From NCBI GenBank assembly GCA_019188255.1, contig JAETXT010000009.1:372001-436000 (forward strand): a DNA stretch of 64,000 nucleotides. Reading direction: 5' to 3'. The DNA is from Verticillium longisporum (Eukaryota; Ascomycota; Sordariomycetes; Glomerellales; Plectosphaerellaceae). The stretch's first letter is position 1; every line of letters starts with the position of its first letter. This document shows, piece after piece, positions 1-15,300 of this stretch. The position numbers and the translations under genes were made by a program. Under the pieces are notes generated by a model. That model saw only the letters and a program-made list of their open reading frames with translations. It was not told the origin of the DNA and searched no databases.

Positions 1-142
1 ACCTCTCCTCGAGGGTATCAAAAAGGCGACCGAGAGGAAGAGGGGCGGGGAGAGTCTCCTGGTCCTTCGAGGTGTAGGAGCTTGCACCTGCGAAGTACAG
101 GATGTTGAAGTGGCCGCTGGGCGGCCGACCTGTGGAGCTCAT
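1..142 (-). CDS. cnxG: molybdopterin synthase sulfur-carrier subunit, 5' part only
   Basis: The minus strand opens with ATG at 142 and stays open to the window edge for 47 codons. The translation begins MSSTGRPPSGHFNILYFAGA and continues with a TSKDQETLPAPL segment and an LFDTLEER segment. This is the N-terminal beta-grasp region of the small (MoaD/MOCS2A-type) subunit of molybdopterin synthase, as in the fungal CnxG family. The family protein carries a C-terminal Gly-Gly thiocarboxylate that donates sulfur to precursor Z in molybdenum cofactor synthesis in the cytosol. That C-terminus lies outside the window, so it cannot be checked. The start is the only ATG in frame with the conserved block. 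Identification rests on remembered family sequence and is fairly firm despite the short length. Confidence 0.75.
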   Translation of the reverse strand, partial: MSSTGRPPSGHFNILYFAGASSYTSKDQETLPAPLPLGRLFDTLEER

Positions 143-1653
143 GGTCGTGATATTTATGCTGGTAGCCTAGTAATGCAGGATTAGCACGCTGCTTTACGAT
201 TGACAGTGCAGAAAGAAGAAATAGTGTGCGAGAGACTGGATCAGAGATCTTGGTGATAAATTTGGTTCATCAAAGGATTCAGGTAATACATGCTTTTGAT
301 GTTCATCATACCAGAGGGGAATGTGTGAGGAAGAAATGGAGGCAATGCTTACCGGTTGGTGTCAAGCACAAGCGTGCTAGTACTCTGGGTGTTTTCCCAG
401 AATGCTGATAGTTGTTGCTGAGGGAAAGAGACGAAAAAACTGTTTGCGAGCAGAAGAAAGATGTAGTAAAATTTAGGTGGGGGAGGTCAGGTGACCTCGT
501 GATGGGCTGGCGTCACAGCAACGACATTGGCGCTCCACTGGACACGCTCACTCTGAGGGCACAGGCTAGGTGCGTTCAAGCCGCTTACGCTATGTGAATC
601 ACGGAGACACGGCTAGTACGAGACGTTTGTTTATATTGTATTGCAATTCATTCTATTGAAGTTCTCTAGCTTGCGAGATATCGCGGTTCAAATGCGCGAG
701 TTGGATACTAGACGTATTCGTATGTGGTTGCTCTAGGGGAAATGTGTTCGGAGTAATACGCGCGTCCCGGTAGAAATCAGAAATGGCCACTCAATGATGC
801 GTTTCCAAGGATGCCAGGCGAAAGAAGCTCGTCACATTCGTCTTTAATTCTCTCTCAGGCCGTATAAGTAAGCTCTTGCCTTAACTTGTCAAGGTACCTA
901 GGGTATGAGGCAGGTGGTCTCCTCCCCTGATGCTGGAACCACGGGCACCTAGGAGGAGTTCTGATATGGTGTGATAGATTCATATGTGATGGTGAAGGTA
1001 AGGGGAAATCTTAAAAGGATGAGGTGTAGGTGGCATGCGGGTATCGTGATTTTGAGATGGTGGTCGGAGATGGAGAGTTGATTGGGGAAGGAAGGGGAGA
1101 GTAGGGTGAAGGGGAGGTACTCACCATTGACCCTAACTGGAAACTCGATCAAGTCTCCGGTCCCTAGGTACTGAAAGCATTTCTTCAGGCGACCAGAATC
1201 TGGGATGGCAATTTTCACTTGCACCTCCACTTCTCAAACCTCCATAGCATGAATTCAAGGTTGTAAATCGCGTAACACGACTGATTTTTCGACGCCGAGT
1301 CTAGGCATTTTGTCACACTATATGGCTCGACGTTGAAGGAACTGTGACATGGGAATGAGAGCGCTGGCGAGCTCAATGACGCCAAGCAACTACCAGATGG
1401 GGTGAGTATGCCGTCGACAAGTATTCCATGCCGAATGCGACTGTCAAAGTCCCATCACAGAACGCTTTTTTTTTCTTTCGTAAAAAGCACAGACTGCGAT
1501 ATTCCGTAGTTGCTCAACAAATCTTCAACCAATAAGCACAGGCTCATAATTCGTAAAAAGCAGGCCTCAAGTGCACTTATTCACCTGGACGGACGAACAC
1601 AGACAGACGCATGCGCAGATGCTTCAGGCAAGGGTATCTTCACAGCTAGCACA
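143..1653. other. intergenic region, no supported gene
   Basis: This 1.5-kb stretch separates the start of the molybdopterin synthase gene from the 3' end of dynamitin. It contains only short open frames without recognisable motifs, a run of T at about 1467-1475, and one TAGGTACC-like element near 893. A 93-codon minus-strand frame at 949-1230 was considered and not accepted. It probably holds the promoter of the partial gene to its left. Confidence 0.5.
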
Positions 1654-3052
1654 TCACGGCAGCTTCGCCACGCGCCCCTCGAGATCCTTCACCCACCCCT
1701 CGATGACCTTCATGTTCCCGCTCATCGTAGCGCCGCCCTCGCGGACGGCCTCTTCGACCTTGTCCAGACCCTCCCGCCACTGCTTCATGTCGGCTGTCAT
1801 GTCGGCCTGCTGCTTCTCGATGCGTTCGAGAATCTCGCTCGCGGACGCCGCGTCCGCGTGCACGGCGCGCAAGGACCGCAACCGGTCGAGGAGCGGCGGT
1901 AGCAGGGGCGCCAGGCTTTCAATGGTAGGCAGCGTGCCGTAGAGGGCATTGATCTTGGCCGTCTGCTCCGAGTCCTCGGCGTCTTCGGCGGAGGAAGGGC
2001 TGCCACCGCCGAGGGATTCCCGCGCGGCTTTGGCGCCCTGCCGCGCCTTTTCGAGCTGGTGGGCCTCCTGCGTCAGGGTGCGGACGCGCCGCGTAATGGC
2101 GTCGAGGTTCGACGTCGACGCCTGGGACAGCGTGACAATCTGCCTCTGCAGCGCGTCGAGGGTCGGCAGGATGGCGCGCGGCAGACCGTTGGTGTCGGCT
2201 TCCGGCAGGGCGGCCGAGCCGATGCCGATGCCTTTCTCGAGGAGGACGAGGCGTCTGTCAAAGTCGGCCGCCTTGGCCAGCGCGTGGCTCTGCTCGTAGG
2301 TCGGCGCGTATGTGATCGTGTAAGAAGCTGTCCCCGTGGCGGGCAGGCCCTCTGGCTGCGCCTCGGTGCCTGCCTGCGGCTGGGGCGGCGGCGGCGGCGG
2401 CTTTGCGAGGGCGCGACGCCGGCATGCGGTTCGATGCTCCGGGAGATCTCGTCAATGACCTGGCTCAGGGAGGCCAGCTTCTGCTCCTGCGCGTCGCTGG
2501 CTGGCTGTGTGGCGGCGGCGGCCTTTTTCCTGCCAAACTCTTCTTTGGCTTCGGCGATTTCCCGCTGAAGCCTCGCGATCTTCCGGTCGAGGTGCTCCTC
2601 GTCATCTTCATCGCTTAGGTCCCCAATCTCGGTCGTGCCATCCTCCAGTATTCGCTGCCGCCGCGTCGTTGTTTTGTAAGACTTGCGCTTGCCGTCGACG
2701 CGGTCGGAGAAGTCGGCTGCCGAAGCGTCGACGTTGGATGGCAGGAAACGGGACCTTGCCTCGTCTATGCGTAGTCGAGAGCGGGAAATGCCAGGGGCGT
2801 CGTCATCGTCGTCGAACTCGTCATCGGATTGCGAGGGCCCTGTGGTGGTCTGTGTGGGTCAGTCACTGGAACAGCGGCACATGACGCAGACAGAAGCATA
2901 CAGGAGCAGTTGAAATGTCGTCGGTGAGGTCTGGTGTTTCGTAAATGTCAGGTGCAGAGTCCTGAGGCCTGTCAGCTCATGTGATGGGGACCCAAGGCTG
3001 GGAACGAGCGAACCAGGTCGGGCAGGTTGGCGTATTTGCGATTGAGCGCCAT
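1654..3052 (-). CDS. DCTN2: dynamitin (dynactin subunit 2, p50), three exons, one apparent frameshift
   Basis: Dynamitin is the p50 subunit of dynactin, which links cytoplasmic dynein to cargo and drives nuclear and vesicle movement. Exons are 3052-3014 (MALNRKYANLPDL), 2961-2902 (DSAPDIYETPDLTDDISTAP) and 2849-1654. Both introns have GT and AG ends (donors GTTCGC and GTATGC). Exon 3 encodes an acidic segment, then long coiled-coil stretches, and a C-terminus with the ILERIEKQQADMT and MKQWREGLDKVEEA blocks typical of the family. Near 2386-2412, beside a (CGG)n tract and an AAA run, the frame slips by -1. One extra base would restore 431 codons, a normal family length. No intron explains the slip, so I treat it as a probable assembly error. 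The start is chosen from the conserved MALNRKYANLPDL opening. Confidence 0.85.
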
Positions 3053-3806
3053 TGCGTGAGTTTCTGGAGCCAGAGGGACGTTTGTGCTTCGGCTGCAATG
3101 ACTTATGCCATCGAGGGAGAAAAGGAAAGTGATGACGATGCTGTTTGCATTTAGTACCTTGGGTGAAGGTAGGTAGCGGAAAGATGTGACGTTGTTTGGC
3201 AGATGCAAGCCTCCCCAGGCTGGCTGGTGTAGATTCGCAGAGCCGCAGGGCTTCAGGGGTTGGCGCCGCCCAAGCTCCCTGCCCAGGGCGGTAGGTGCTA
3301 GGTACCTTACCCAAGGTAAGGTACCTAGGTAGGTAGGTACCTAGGTAGGTAGGTACCTAGGTAGGTAGGTACCTAGGTAGCCCTTGGTAGCTTAGGCGAG
3401 GGACCCAGAGGCGTCATTGCGCTAATGCACAGTACATGCATCTGTCCGTGTTCGACTCAATCGGCACGGTGGTTTGCTACTGTGGTGGAGTTCGACGCGT
3501 CTCACATGAGGGTACGCACTAAGCTTGGCAAGAACCTCCACTTCACGCGACCTACGCCGTCTTTGACCTCATCTCATCTCATCAAACGCCGTTGAAGCTG
3601 CTGCGAGCCACTGTTATTCCGATCCGGTTCCATCTCGTATTTGGTTGCTTCCTGTGAAAGCATCTGCACACGCCTCCCGGCTACGCCATTAGCGAGACAT
3701 CGCCACCCTAGTCAAGGTACTGGATACCTCACTCGTACTGGCTTCTTTGTCATATCGCGGCCGCATCGCTGGTTGTCTGAATACTCGTCGCACACATCAT
3801 CATGTC
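3053..3806. other. divergent promoter region between dynamitin and the RTC4-domain gene
   Basis: These 754 bases lie between the divergent starts of dynamitin (minus) and the RTC4-domain protein (plus). They contain the 16-bp tandem repeat described separately. Beyond that I see only ordinary mixed-composition sequence with no gene and no recognisable regulator site. Confidence 0.55.
3292..3380. repeat. tandem 16-bp TAGGTACC-type repeat
   Basis: The unit GTACCTAGGTAGGTAG is repeated about three and a half times, flanked by an imperfect palindrome around GGTACCTTACC. Similar short TAGGTACCTA palindromes recur at about 893 and 8808-8840. They sit only in intergenic DNA, here upstream of the dynamitin gene. 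Confidence 0.85.
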
Positions 3807-5734
3807 ATGAACCATAAAAACAGCCCAGGCATGCACTTTCAACGCAGGGCACCGGGGCTGACGGCCAGGGGGGTCAAGCCCCTCCTGAGCCAGGTCAACG
3901 GAAAGAAGGTCGAGAGAGCCCCAAAGCGGAAGCAGGAGCCCATCGAGACACCGGAAGACATCTACGCCGCTCCACTGAGCTCTTCGTGTGATGAGAGTTC
4001 AGACACCATGTCAGCAGGAGGGGACAGGAGCCCGAAACGCAACGCGAGCCCTCAAGCCGAGGCGGGCAGGGAAGGAGCGCTGGCGCATCACAAGACTGGA
4101 ATCACAGTGGATTCGACTCTGACAGTGACGATGGCCCGGCGGCGCGGGGCGACATCAAAGCCACCAAGTTCCACGGAGACCGAGGACGAACCACTGCCGC
4201 CACGTCACACACCACCGCCGGCGGCGGCCGAGACGGGTCTGGACAGGGACCGCTGCGCAGTAGGGATGCCAATCTCAAGTCCAAGAGCGCAGCCAGCCGC
4301 AAACGAGACCATGCAGACATGTCAGACGATGCTGATGTTCTCGCCGAACGGAGCGCCAAGCGGAGGGCGTCTTCGCCGCGCGAGCAGGGGACTGGCGGGG
4401 GCCATCTTGAGGATGTCTTCCACCAGACCAAGGTCAAGGCCAGTCAGAGGAAATACGGCGAACGAGGAACCAAAAAGGAAACAGGTCTTGGCGCGAGATC
4501 GACTACGCCGGAAGCGAGCCTCGACGCCGCCCCATCTTCGTCACCGAACGAATCTCGCAGAAAGGCGTCGTATAGAGCCCCTGATGCTCTACCCATGAGC
4601 CCATCAGGTGAAGATTCCGAGATCGTTCCGAAAAAGAGGAGCTCGAGATTCAAGGAACCCGACTCACTACCCACAAGCCCAGATCACAAGCCGGTAGTTA
4701 AAAACGGCTACAAAAAGCGCGCGCCACTACCTCAGGATACGTCACCGAAACGCCCAACATATAAGAAGCCCGAACTACTTCCGGGCAAGTCTGTTCCTGC
4801 CCCTCGCCAGAATGACTTATCCGTACCCTATGTGCCTCCGCAAGGCAAGCCTGCTATTCGGATATCAGGTCGACGGAAAAAGGCGAAAAAGGCAGTAGCC
4901 CTCCCAGAACCCAAGGTTTTCGTCGCCGGAAGCACATTCAGGTTACCGGCAAGCCTCCCCGGCATGGGCCTCGACGACTTGCTCGAAGGTCCTTATGAAG
5001 CTATGTCGCCGGGCACCCTGAGCCTGGCGAGCGATGACAATGATGACAACGAAGAAGAAGATCAGGAGGACGACAGCAATGCCAGGCCCACCAGGGCAAC
5101 CTCGGACAAATGCCCCATGTGTGGTCTGCCCGTCGACGAGGAACTGCTGCGCACCTTCTGCAAAGGCCGGCCGCTAAGCATCAACCAGCAGATCAAGTTC
5201 TGCCGCCTCCACAACGCCAAGACGGCCAGGGCCACCTGGCTCGAAAAGGGCTACCCGGACATTGACTGGGAGGCGCTGCCGTCGCGGTTCGCCGCGCACG
5301 ACAGGGCCCTCAAGCGCATCGTCCACGGCGACGCCTCGCACTACAGGTCGATCCTCGCCGACAAGGTCTCCGACGGCCGCGAGCGCACGCTGCGCAAGAC
5401 GGAGCGCAGCCTGGCGCCGGGGTACTACGGCCCGCGCGGCCTGCGCGTCATGTCGGAGCACCTCATCAGCCGGTTCGCGTCGGCGCTGCGCCGCCGGGCC
5501 GTCGAGGACGAGCTCGTCGCCGCGCGCGGCAGCGCCGTCTTCGTGTCGACCGTGCTCGTGCCCGAGCTCGCGTCGCGGCTCATCATGGAGGACTTGGCCG
5601 TCGGGGCCGACGAGGCGCGGGCCGTGCTCGAGGAGAGCATAGCGATCGGCGACCTGCTGCACGAGGAGATTGGGGATGTCGTGGTCGACGTGGGCGAAGC
5701 AGACGATGACAGCGACGACAATGTCTTTACGTGA
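3807..5734 (+). CDS. RTC4-like domain protein, one apparent frameshift
   Basis: The C-terminal third carries the RTC4-like domain (named after yeast restriction of telomere capping 4). Visible landmarks are a CPMCGLPVDEE zinc-ligand-like start, INQQIKFCRLH, a GYPDIDWEALPSRF block and GYYGPRGLRVMSEHLI. The N-terminus RRAPGLTARGVKPLL is the conserved basic leader of filamentous-fungal members. The middle is long, acidic and Ser/Lys/Pro-rich, with several DALPTSP-like repeats, and is probably disordered and nuclear. Frame changes by -1 between codons for DESSD and FDSDSDD. A missing G in the GGGG run at 4020-4023 would join both halves into 642 residues. An unrecognised short intron is the alternative. 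I chose ATG 3807; ATG 3831 is also possible. Molecular function in filamentous fungi is unknown to me. Confidence 0.75.
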
Positions 5735-6063
5735 AGAGGGGCCGTTCTAGGGCGGACCACGAGAGGAGACTTTACCATACCATGTCTGGCCGGTAGTACA
5801 TGATGAGAGCCAGCAATGGCCGAAACAACGACGAGCTGCTCGATTTGCATGATGTGATTTTGCAGCAGACGAACCGATTTTCTATGTGCACTTCTCATCG
5901 TGGTCAGAGTCACGCGACAGCCATGCATCCCAGCTTTGAATGAAACTCGTCTTTGGAATGAGCCCTCCGTCTATACATCCCTTGTACCCATTTTCATGCA
6001 GTCATAAGTCTAGCCCTTCCCTTCCCTTCCCTTTCGCTCCCGATGCAGCAGCACCCAGGCCTC

Positions 6064-9049
<2,986 letters not shown>

Positions 9050-9050
<1 letters not shown>

Positions 9051-9799
9051 AATTGAAATTGAATTGAAAAGTTCATCGAGGTGCATGAAATATAGCCTAT
9101 GCCTATAGCGCCTTACCTAATTTAATAGGCGTTTTGCACTAAATAAACGGTAGGCTAATATTTAATTAGATATTATATAATAAATATACTATACTAATAA
9201 GGGTCCTTATTCCTATTAAAAATTGCCTATTTAGGCGAAGAATTAGCTATTAAGCTTAATAGCTTAGGTAGGTTAATTAAATTAATTTTATTACTGCTCT
9301 CTAGGCTATTTCTATACTAAAATAGAGTCGTTTTAATTACTTACTACGATTTTTAGAGCGCTTAAGCTTATTAGCGAAAAGACGATAAAATCGATTAAAT
9401 CGTAATATTAATATTACTATTTCTCCTCGACCTCCTATTACTATTATTACTATTCTATAGAGAAGCTTTATAATAATAGTAATTAAATAGGTAATAGTTA
9501 TTTAATAGCTTATAATAGCTTAGCTAGACGGCCTAGAACGTAGGTTTATAGGTATATTCTAGCTCTTAAAGCTAGAATTCCGAGTACTTATAAGCTAGGC
9601 TAGGAAGTAATATCTTATCTAGGATTCTTAATATTAATCTATAGAATAGAAGCTATTAGTTTTTCTCTATATTATTAGCTATATAGTAATATAGAGGGTA
9701 ATAGAGATATTATTAAAAGTCCCTTAGAATAGTATTCTAAGGATATTCGATGAAGTATTATAAGCTTTATATAAGCTCTATATTAAGTTCGTTTACCTT
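9050..9799. other. RIP-saturated AT-rich DNA at the edge of a transposon nest
   Basis: Base composition falls sharply at about 9050. CpA and TpG almost vanish while CpG remains, which is the residue of C-to-T changes in CpA context. No open frame survives. The upstream part of the Harbinger-like relic probably begins in here, but I cannot place its end. Confidence 0.6.
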
Positions 9800-10400
9800 C
9801 TTAAGGATAAATTTATCGATAAATATATTAAACTAAACCTATAATATTATTAATTTAATAAATATATTAGCGCTATCGATAGAACTTATATATTAACCTT
9901 TATTAAGGCCTCTAAGAAGAATAGGTTCTTTAATAGGAAAAGAGGGATATTATAGAATATATTCGCTATTATAAAATTCAACTTTATATTCGCCTATATA
10001 TTAATAGGTATATAGGGGTCTATTAACGACTCGACCCTTCTAATATAGGCCTTAACGAGGTCCTTCTAAGTACTTAATAGCTATTTCTATTTTATAGATA
10101 ATAGGTTTATATAAGACCTATAAGGGTTTATTATACTATTTATAGGATATTACTATTATCTTAGAGACTTCGAAAATATTAATTAAAATAACCTATTAAT
10201 AAAAGAGAAATATAATCGTATCTATATATATCTTTATATTATTATTAAAAGGATTTTTAAAGTCCTTAAATATATATTTATAATATTAAAGAAAAGATAA
10301 CTAGAATATTCATTTACTATATAAATCGATATTATATATATTATAATAGATCTCTAGAACTTCCTATGAATAGAATATAATAGAATTAATAAATTAGAAG
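9800..10400 (+). pseudogene. RIP-degraded PIF/Harbinger-type DDE transposase relic
   Basis: Reading through RIP stop codons (TAA and TAG from Gln or Trp codons), the plus strand spells a DDE_Tnp_4 (Harbinger, ALP1-like) nuclease. Landmarks are KYISAIDRTYI near 9860, where the first catalytic Asp sits, NRFFNRKRGI, then FAYILIG.GSINDS (the second Asp in the GSxxDS motif) near 10020, YYYLRDF near 10150, and a terminal IIKRIFKVLK segment near 10240. The order and spacing match the family. The many stops and lost codons mean it cannot be functional. The ends of the element and its target duplication were not found. Confidence 0.7.
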
Positions 10401-10702
10401 GTATAAATAGCCTTAGAGGTATTAATATAAGTATAGAGGAAGTTCTATATATAATAAAGGAGAGGGTAGATATCTAAGTTAATAGTCGCTATAGCTTAGA
10501 AATTAGATACTAGGTAGTAATTCTATTTAATTATTAAAAGAATAGGATCCTAGCTAATAAGAAAGCTATATCTATATTATATTATTCTATATATAGCTAG
10601 TATAGCTATTTATATTACTTAGAATCTAAGATCTAAATATTAAACTATATCTTCTATTATATTAGCTATTTCGCCCTTATTACCCTCTTTATTATCTATA
10701 TC

Positions 10703-10991
10703 TATTAAGAGGGCTTCACTACTTATATAAACCCTGTTTCATTACTTTGGCTGTGCCTGAGAGCTCTAAATAGGTAGGGTAGGTGATATAAGACTTATAA
10801 TGATTATTAATACTCTCTCTCTAAATCACCGCTACCTACGTAAATTAGATATACCTATTTAATTTACCGATTATGTAAGCTATAAATCACGTGCTCCTGA
10901 GAGCTATAAATCCTAGCCCTAGTAATTATTATATCGGTGAATCCCGTATAGTAATTACTGCCCTAGGCGATTCCCTAATATTAATTTAATA
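10703..10991 (-). repeat. copia LTR (left copy; 3' LTR of a minus-strand element)
   Basis: This 289-bp copy shares long matched blocks with 17914-18154 plus 20032-20074, for example CCTAGCCCTAGTAATTA and TGCCCTAGGCGATTCCC. It is less RIPed than the other copy, which differs mainly by C-to-T and G-to-A changes. Confidence 0.8.
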
Positions 10992-11737
10992 CTAGCTCTC
11001 TTTTCTTTATAGATAGGATTACTATAGAATTAATATTAGAAGCTATTACCTAGGTTAATAGCTACTCTAATACGCTTATAATTCTCTAGTCTCTAGTATA
11101 TTAGATCCCTAGTCTATAAAATAATAAATAAATAAGTAAATAAATAATAATAGGAGAATAATAGATAGAATAAGGAAAAATATAGCTTAATATTATTATT
11201 CCTATAGGCGTTAAATCCCTAGTCCCTAGTACTATGGATTAGTTGAATTAGTCGCTAAATAGCTCTCTAAGGAGACGAATTAAGTTATAATTAAATAATA
11301 GGAATAGGTATTTAAACCCTTTAATAAAGGAAATAAATAATAATTAAATAGCGTAATAGCTAATTACTTAGCGCTCTTATAATAATTAGATATAAGCTCC
11401 TAAAGTCTCTAAATTACTAATATACTAATAGAGGGTAGAAGAATAATTATTAGTACCCCTTTATTAGCTTTCTTAATAGGAATAATAGAATTAAACCGCT
11501 TAAATAGAATTAATAGATCCTATTAAGCTAATTTAGTAAATATTATACTCTATAGATCTATATATCTAGTTAGTAAATTATAGTAATTTTATTCCTTTTA
11601 CTTTTCCTCTTCCTTATAATAATTCTTTATTTTAAGATTAACTAGCTTAATTTACTATTTTAGAGCTCTAACGATTACTAATTCCCCTTTTTTATTATTC
11701 TCTCTATCTCTCTTTCTCTCTTATCCTAGCCTCGATA

Positions 11738-12460
11738 ATACCTCCTAAGTATAAAGCCCCTATACTTATTACCCCTTCTATTAAGAGAGTAGCTAAGTAT
11801 AAGAATATAGTTAGTATTAATCGTAGGAGCTATTAATCCTAGTATATAGTATATATATATAGTAATATTTATAAAGTCCCCTATTTAAGGTATTTAAAGT
11901 CTTATCTTATTAATAAGTAAACTAAAACTAGTATTAATAATATATATTACGATCTAGAGCCTAAGGGTTCCTATTATTATAAATATACTTCTAAGTACTC
12001 TTATAAACTAATATAAGCTTCTACGATCTCTATTTCTAATATCTATAGCTTTAATAATTATTATCTATTATCTAATTAAGGTATTTAAGCTTATTATAAA
12101 GTTTTTAGCTACCTAGGATAAGAATAATAAACTAATAAGTTCTCTTCTCTATTATTTCCTTAATTATCTAATTATACAATTAGCTAATAGGGGATATAGG
12201 ATATAGAGAAATAATATACTATTATTAAAAGTATATTATCGATTATTAAAGAGGAGGAGGCTAAAGGGGGTAACGATTTTAATAAAGACCTCGATAATCT
12301 TAATAATATTAAGTATAAAGTAGCTAAGCGGGCTATAACTTTATAGCTCTTTAATTACTTCTAGTAGGATTTACTAGAGTAGTTAAACTCGGATTCTTCG
12401 GATTCTAAGGCTTAGTCTACTTTATAGATTAATTATTTTACTATTTTATTAATTATAGGG
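11738..12460 (+). pseudogene. unidentified plus-strand coding relic inside the copia element
   Basis: Allowing RIP stops as Gln or Trp codons, the plus strand reads as a long open frame. It begins ATA (a RIPed ATG) followed by PPKYKAPILITPSIKRVAKY, after a pyrimidine-rich stretch. It continues with a DLEPKGS segment followed by a run of Tyr codons that were probably Cys, and a late EEEAKGGNDF segment. All stops I read are TAA or TAG. It lies between the pol C-terminus and the LTR and runs opposite to pol. It could be an extra antisense gene of the retrotransposon or a gene from another nested element. I do not recognise the family. Confidence 0.4.
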
Positions 12461-15300
12461 TTATCATTTTTACTTCTAGGGTATTTATTTTTAAGCTTTA
12501 TTATATTTTTATTAATATTAATTACCTTTACCCCTTAATTATTCTTTTCTTAATATTTAATTTATCCTTTAATCTTAATTATAATTTTATTAAAGTTTAT
12601 TAATACTTCTAATATTTAGTTTAATATTCCCTTAATTATTAAATCTATAGAATTATCGCTTCTAGCGATCTAACGAATTTCGTCGATTTTATATTCTTTA
12701 TAGCTTTATTATAATATTATAAAATCTATTATTAAGTATTTCTCTATTATTATATTTAATTAAATAAAATATTAATAGAATAAGTAGCTATTAATATAGA
12801 TAATTATCTATAGGAGTAGTAATTCTAAGTATTTATAGATCTCTTAAAGTATCTATTTAAGGATATAAGCTATATTAAAGCTATTAACTATATTATAGAT
12901 TTCGCTAGCTAGAATTAAACTTATAACCTATTTATATTTAATAGATTACTAATAGAGGATATTACTATATACTATAAAAGCATTCTCCTAATTACTAGAA
13001 CGTTTATTACCTAGGAAGATAACGAATCTAATCTATAAATTAAAGTCCTTATTATTAATAAAGGAGCTATTAATGAATATATAAAGCTAAGCTATTAAGA
13101 GATCTAAGTATATATAATTTAGGCTATAGCTTATATTAGTAATCTACTATTATATACGTTTATTAAGCTATTTAAAGTCATACTCTTATAAGTTCTTAGC
13201 TTAGGCTATAATAGAGAAATCGAAGGCTACTTCTAGTTAATAGATTAAAGTAATATAAATACTATAAGCTCTCTAGGCGATATATTCCTATTCTAAGCTT
13301 ATTATCCCTAGGGTTACTAGCTCTAGGCGATTGTTTTAGCCTTTCTATTAAATCGTAAGATCTTTAGTTCTAACTTTAATAATATAGCTATTAAAGATAT
13401 TATTAGATCCTATATTAAGGATAGAAATAGGCTTTATTTAGAAGCTAGTACTTTCGAGCTCTATTTATTCCTTTTATATAAATATAGGCTCTCCGAGGTT
13501 AAAGGTATTATTAATCTATATCCTAATTAGCTTAAAGCTCTCTCTAGCTCTAATTAGGAGTAAATATAGATTATAGCCTATTAGAATAGTATTTAAGCGC
13601 TCTCTATAATAGCGTTAATAGGTTATAAACTAATAGAGACCTAACTCTATAATATTATAGAGTAGCTTTATAATATAGAAGACGATTCTATTAAAATATC
13701 TATATTATAGCTCTTTAAGAATATATAAGAGAACGTTATATAATAGATCTATAGTGCTCTAAATATAGGCTTAATTAATATTATAGAGTATTAATTAATA
13801 GCTACGTTATTATAGTATTAGGGTAATTACTAGGATTAATCGTTAATTATAGTATATAATCGTAGGCGATTACGTTAATAGGGTTATCTTCTCCTAGTTA
13901 CTATATCCTTAAACTATTAATCTTAACTTCTTATAACTATAGGGCTTAAAAGAGGCCTTTTATTTCTTTTATAAGCTAATATCTAAAGATCTTAATACTA
14001 GGAAATACGGATCTCCTAATTAGTATAATTATTCTAGCTATTAGGAGTAAATCGATTTCCTCCTAGTTAGACTATTTAAATAGCTTCCTAGGGGTTATTA
14101 TTCTACCTTTATTATATAATTAAATAGCTAGGTCGTACCCCTATTATTCCCTTTTAATAATAAATTAGCGCTTAATCTATAAAGTCTTAATCGTACTATT
14201 CTTATAATCTATTAAAGCTATTTATAATAGATTTATAGCGTTTATTAACTTCCTAAGTCTCCTATATTATTATAATAGAATTAGCTCTAAATACTTAAAT
14301 AATTCTAGAGTTTTTAGAGTTCGAATTATTATTATCTCCCTAATCTATTAATCTAATAATCTATTATATAGCTTAATATATATTCCTCTAAATTCTATTA
14401 AACTATTAACTATTTCGATTATAATTACTATATTAGAAATTAATATAACTTTATAAAGATTAATCTATTCCTCTTATTCTTAGAATATAAGAACGTTACT
14501 TCCTAGCTCTAGCGATCTTAATAATAATTATTTAATATCTAGTCTATTATAAATATTAAGAATATTATTAACCTTCTATTTAGTAATTATTCGCTAAAGC
14601 TCTACTATTACTTTATTAACTGCTTTAATATATTATATTTAAATTATAATAAATACTAAATTAATAATAATCCTAAGTATTACCCTAAATATAAATAATA
14701 TAAATATTAATCTATTAAGCTTAATAATATCGTTTATTACCTTTATAGCTCCTTAAAATAGCGATTCTAGGCTTATATTACGAGACTCTACCTTTAAGAT
14801 CTTATACGCTCTATAAATCGGTTTATAGTAGCGCTTAACTTTATTAATCAATTAATAGGCCTCTATAGGGATCTAATAATAGGTTATATCTAAGAGGTAT
14901 ACTTCTATTTTAAATTCTATAGAAGTAAAGTTCATTCTAGTATTAATAATTATAATATCTAGAGGCCTAAGATAGGTATCTAATTAGTACTTCTTAAAGG
15001 CTTCCTATATTATATAAACTATAAAATTAGGAATAAAAGTTATAGATTAGAATTCTATATTTATATCGATTATATAAAGAATAGGCTTTCTATTTAAATA
15101 TATAATATCGATTAAAATCTTATAATTAAAGTTAATATTTAACTTTAGAATAAATTTAAAATATTATAGAGATTTCCCTTTAATCTAATAATAATAATAG
15201 AAGCGGTTTATTAATTCTAGAATATCCTAATTTATATTATAATCTACTCTCTAGAATAGGTTCTATAGCTTCTCTATAAATAAATAATTAAACCGTTTAT
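12430..15300 (-). pseudogene. copia polyprotein relic (integrase to RNase H end)
   Basis: On the minus strand, about 15140-14811 spells the integrase core through RIP stops: DIIYLNRKPILYIIDI, then TYLRPLDIIIINTRMNF with the second catalytic position, IEFKIEVYLLDIT, and PIEAY.LINKVKRYYKPIYR. This matches the PVEAHxSxGxVERYH block with the catalytic Glu. Further downstream at about 12800-12430 a segment resembles the RNase H tail, with IARSDNSIDLITKG after reversal of RIP. The reverse transcriptase must lie between, but its YVDD-like box was not resolved by eye. Confidence 0.65.

Noticed and set aside
949..1230. 93-codon minus-strand frame
   Set aside because: No recognisable motif, no conserved neighbour signals and an ordinary length for chance.
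4000..4090. A short intron in the RTC4-domain gene
   Set aside because: No donor-acceptor pair of fungal size restores frame as simply as one missing G, though it is not fully excluded.
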